A stretch of 14,423 bases of DNA from Bacteroidota bacterium. GTDB lineage: Bacteria; Bacteroidota; Bacteroidia; Chitinophagales; Chitinophagaceae. Shown one piece after another: positions 14,165 through 14,423 of the stretch (within the stretch, counting starts at the first letter, position 1; each line of letters starts with the position of its first letter). The position numbers were made by a program, and so were the translations under genes. The stretch is taken from the NCBI GenBank assembly GCA_028876035.1, contig JAGWTK010000057.1, forward strand, positions 1 to 14,423, given 5' to 3'. Below the pieces are notes generated by a model that had not been told where the DNA came from, searched no databases, and was given only the letters and a program-made list of their open reading frames with translations.

Positions 14165-14372
14165 TTTGAGTAACTCTTCAGACCAGTGCTTCTGATGAAG
14201 GCTGCAGATTAAAAATCTCGCCGCCTGGTCAATGAAAACTGTTTTTTTAGCATCCCTGGTTGGTGTTTTTCGGGAAGTTCTTCTGAGCAAGTTGTCTGAG
14301 TAACTTGTCTGAGCAGCTCATCAGACCAGCTCTTCTGATAATTTCTTCTGATGAGTTCTTCTGATGAAAAAA
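14165..14372. repeat. Degenerate 13-bp repeat array, same family as at 1-195
   Basis: Units of 13 bp begin at 14165 (TTTGAGTAACTCT), 14178 (TCAGACCAGTGCT), 14191 (TCTGATGAAGGCT) and 14204. They are clear again from 14282 (TCTGAGCAAGTTG), through 14295, 14308, 14321, 14334 and 14347, to 14360 (TCTGATGAAAAAA). The two blocks are 78 bp apart, exactly six units, so the poorly matching stretch 14217-14281 keeps the 13-bp phase. The orientation is the same as at the left edge of the window. The units are much more diverged here. The minus strand is again largely free of stops, which explains long spurious minus-strand frames in this part. Nothing else is visible between the epimerase start (14035) and this array. 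Confidence 0.85.
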
Positions 14373-14423
14373 TCCCGACTCCTATCAATAGCAATCTATG
14401 GCGTGTTTTCACCAGCCATTACC

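Noticed and set aside
14036..14290. N-terminal extension of 85 codons on the epimerase-like gene
   Set aside because: The Rossmann strand and GAGGAIG loop begin directly after the internal Met at 14035. The upstream codons run into the 13-bp repeat, which is largely stop-free on that strand, and have no domain character.
14209..14412. Minus-strand open frame of 67 codons at the right edge
   Set aside because: It consists largely of the degenerate 13-bp array, which is open on the minus strand by composition. It starts with GTG and shows no recognisable protein feature.

Overview
The window looks like chromosomal DNA from a Bacteroidota bacterium, probably in or near the Chitinophagaceae. This is an inference from protein content: a large secreted protein with a gliding-motility-type C-terminal sorting domain (type IX secretion, type B), a DUF4382 lipoprotein, a TonB C-terminal-domain protein with MORN-like repeats, a PepSY-like secreted protein, start sites without clear Shine-Dalgarno sequences, and loosely packed genes. 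I see no rRNA, tRNA, CRISPR array, transposase or phage gene.

Layout: 1-628 is non-coding and built from a 13-bp tandem repeat (TCTGAGSAACTCT) plus two direct copies of a ~222-bp unit. 629-978 leads into katG (979-3282), a catalase-peroxidase preceded by an ATAG-N7-CTAT palindrome like the OxyR core site. Then follow, on the minus strand, a four-helix membrane protein (3338-3772, convergent with katG), a secreted PepSY-like protein (3936-4520, with a strong terminator) and a 899-residue T9SS type B surface protein (4878-7577). On the plus strand come a DUF4382 lipoprotein (7846-8670), an AAHS-type MFS transporter (8862-10046), a secreted CE1 feruloyl/acetyl-xylan-type esterase (10131-11255), a TonB_C/MORN protein (11543-12343) and a GNAT acetyltransferase with a TTG start (12458-13018). 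An NAD(P)-binding epimerase-like protein (13088-14035) is on the minus strand. From 14165 to 14372 the 13-bp repeat family reappears in degenerate but strictly phased form.

The genes do not form one pathway. The best functional pair is the transporter and the esterase, 84 bp apart on one strand: one would release an aromatic or acyl acid from plant polysaccharide, the other could import an aromatic acid. KatG is a stand-alone peroxide-defence gene.

The least ordinary content is between the genes. Besides the 13-bp lattices near both ends, the three spacers from 11256 to 13090 carry GGTAAGC-type 7-mer and/or NNTTAAAC-type 8-mer arrays. In the 3' spacer these arrays run into two converging genes and supply both stop codons. 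No coding system in the window looks clearly new.
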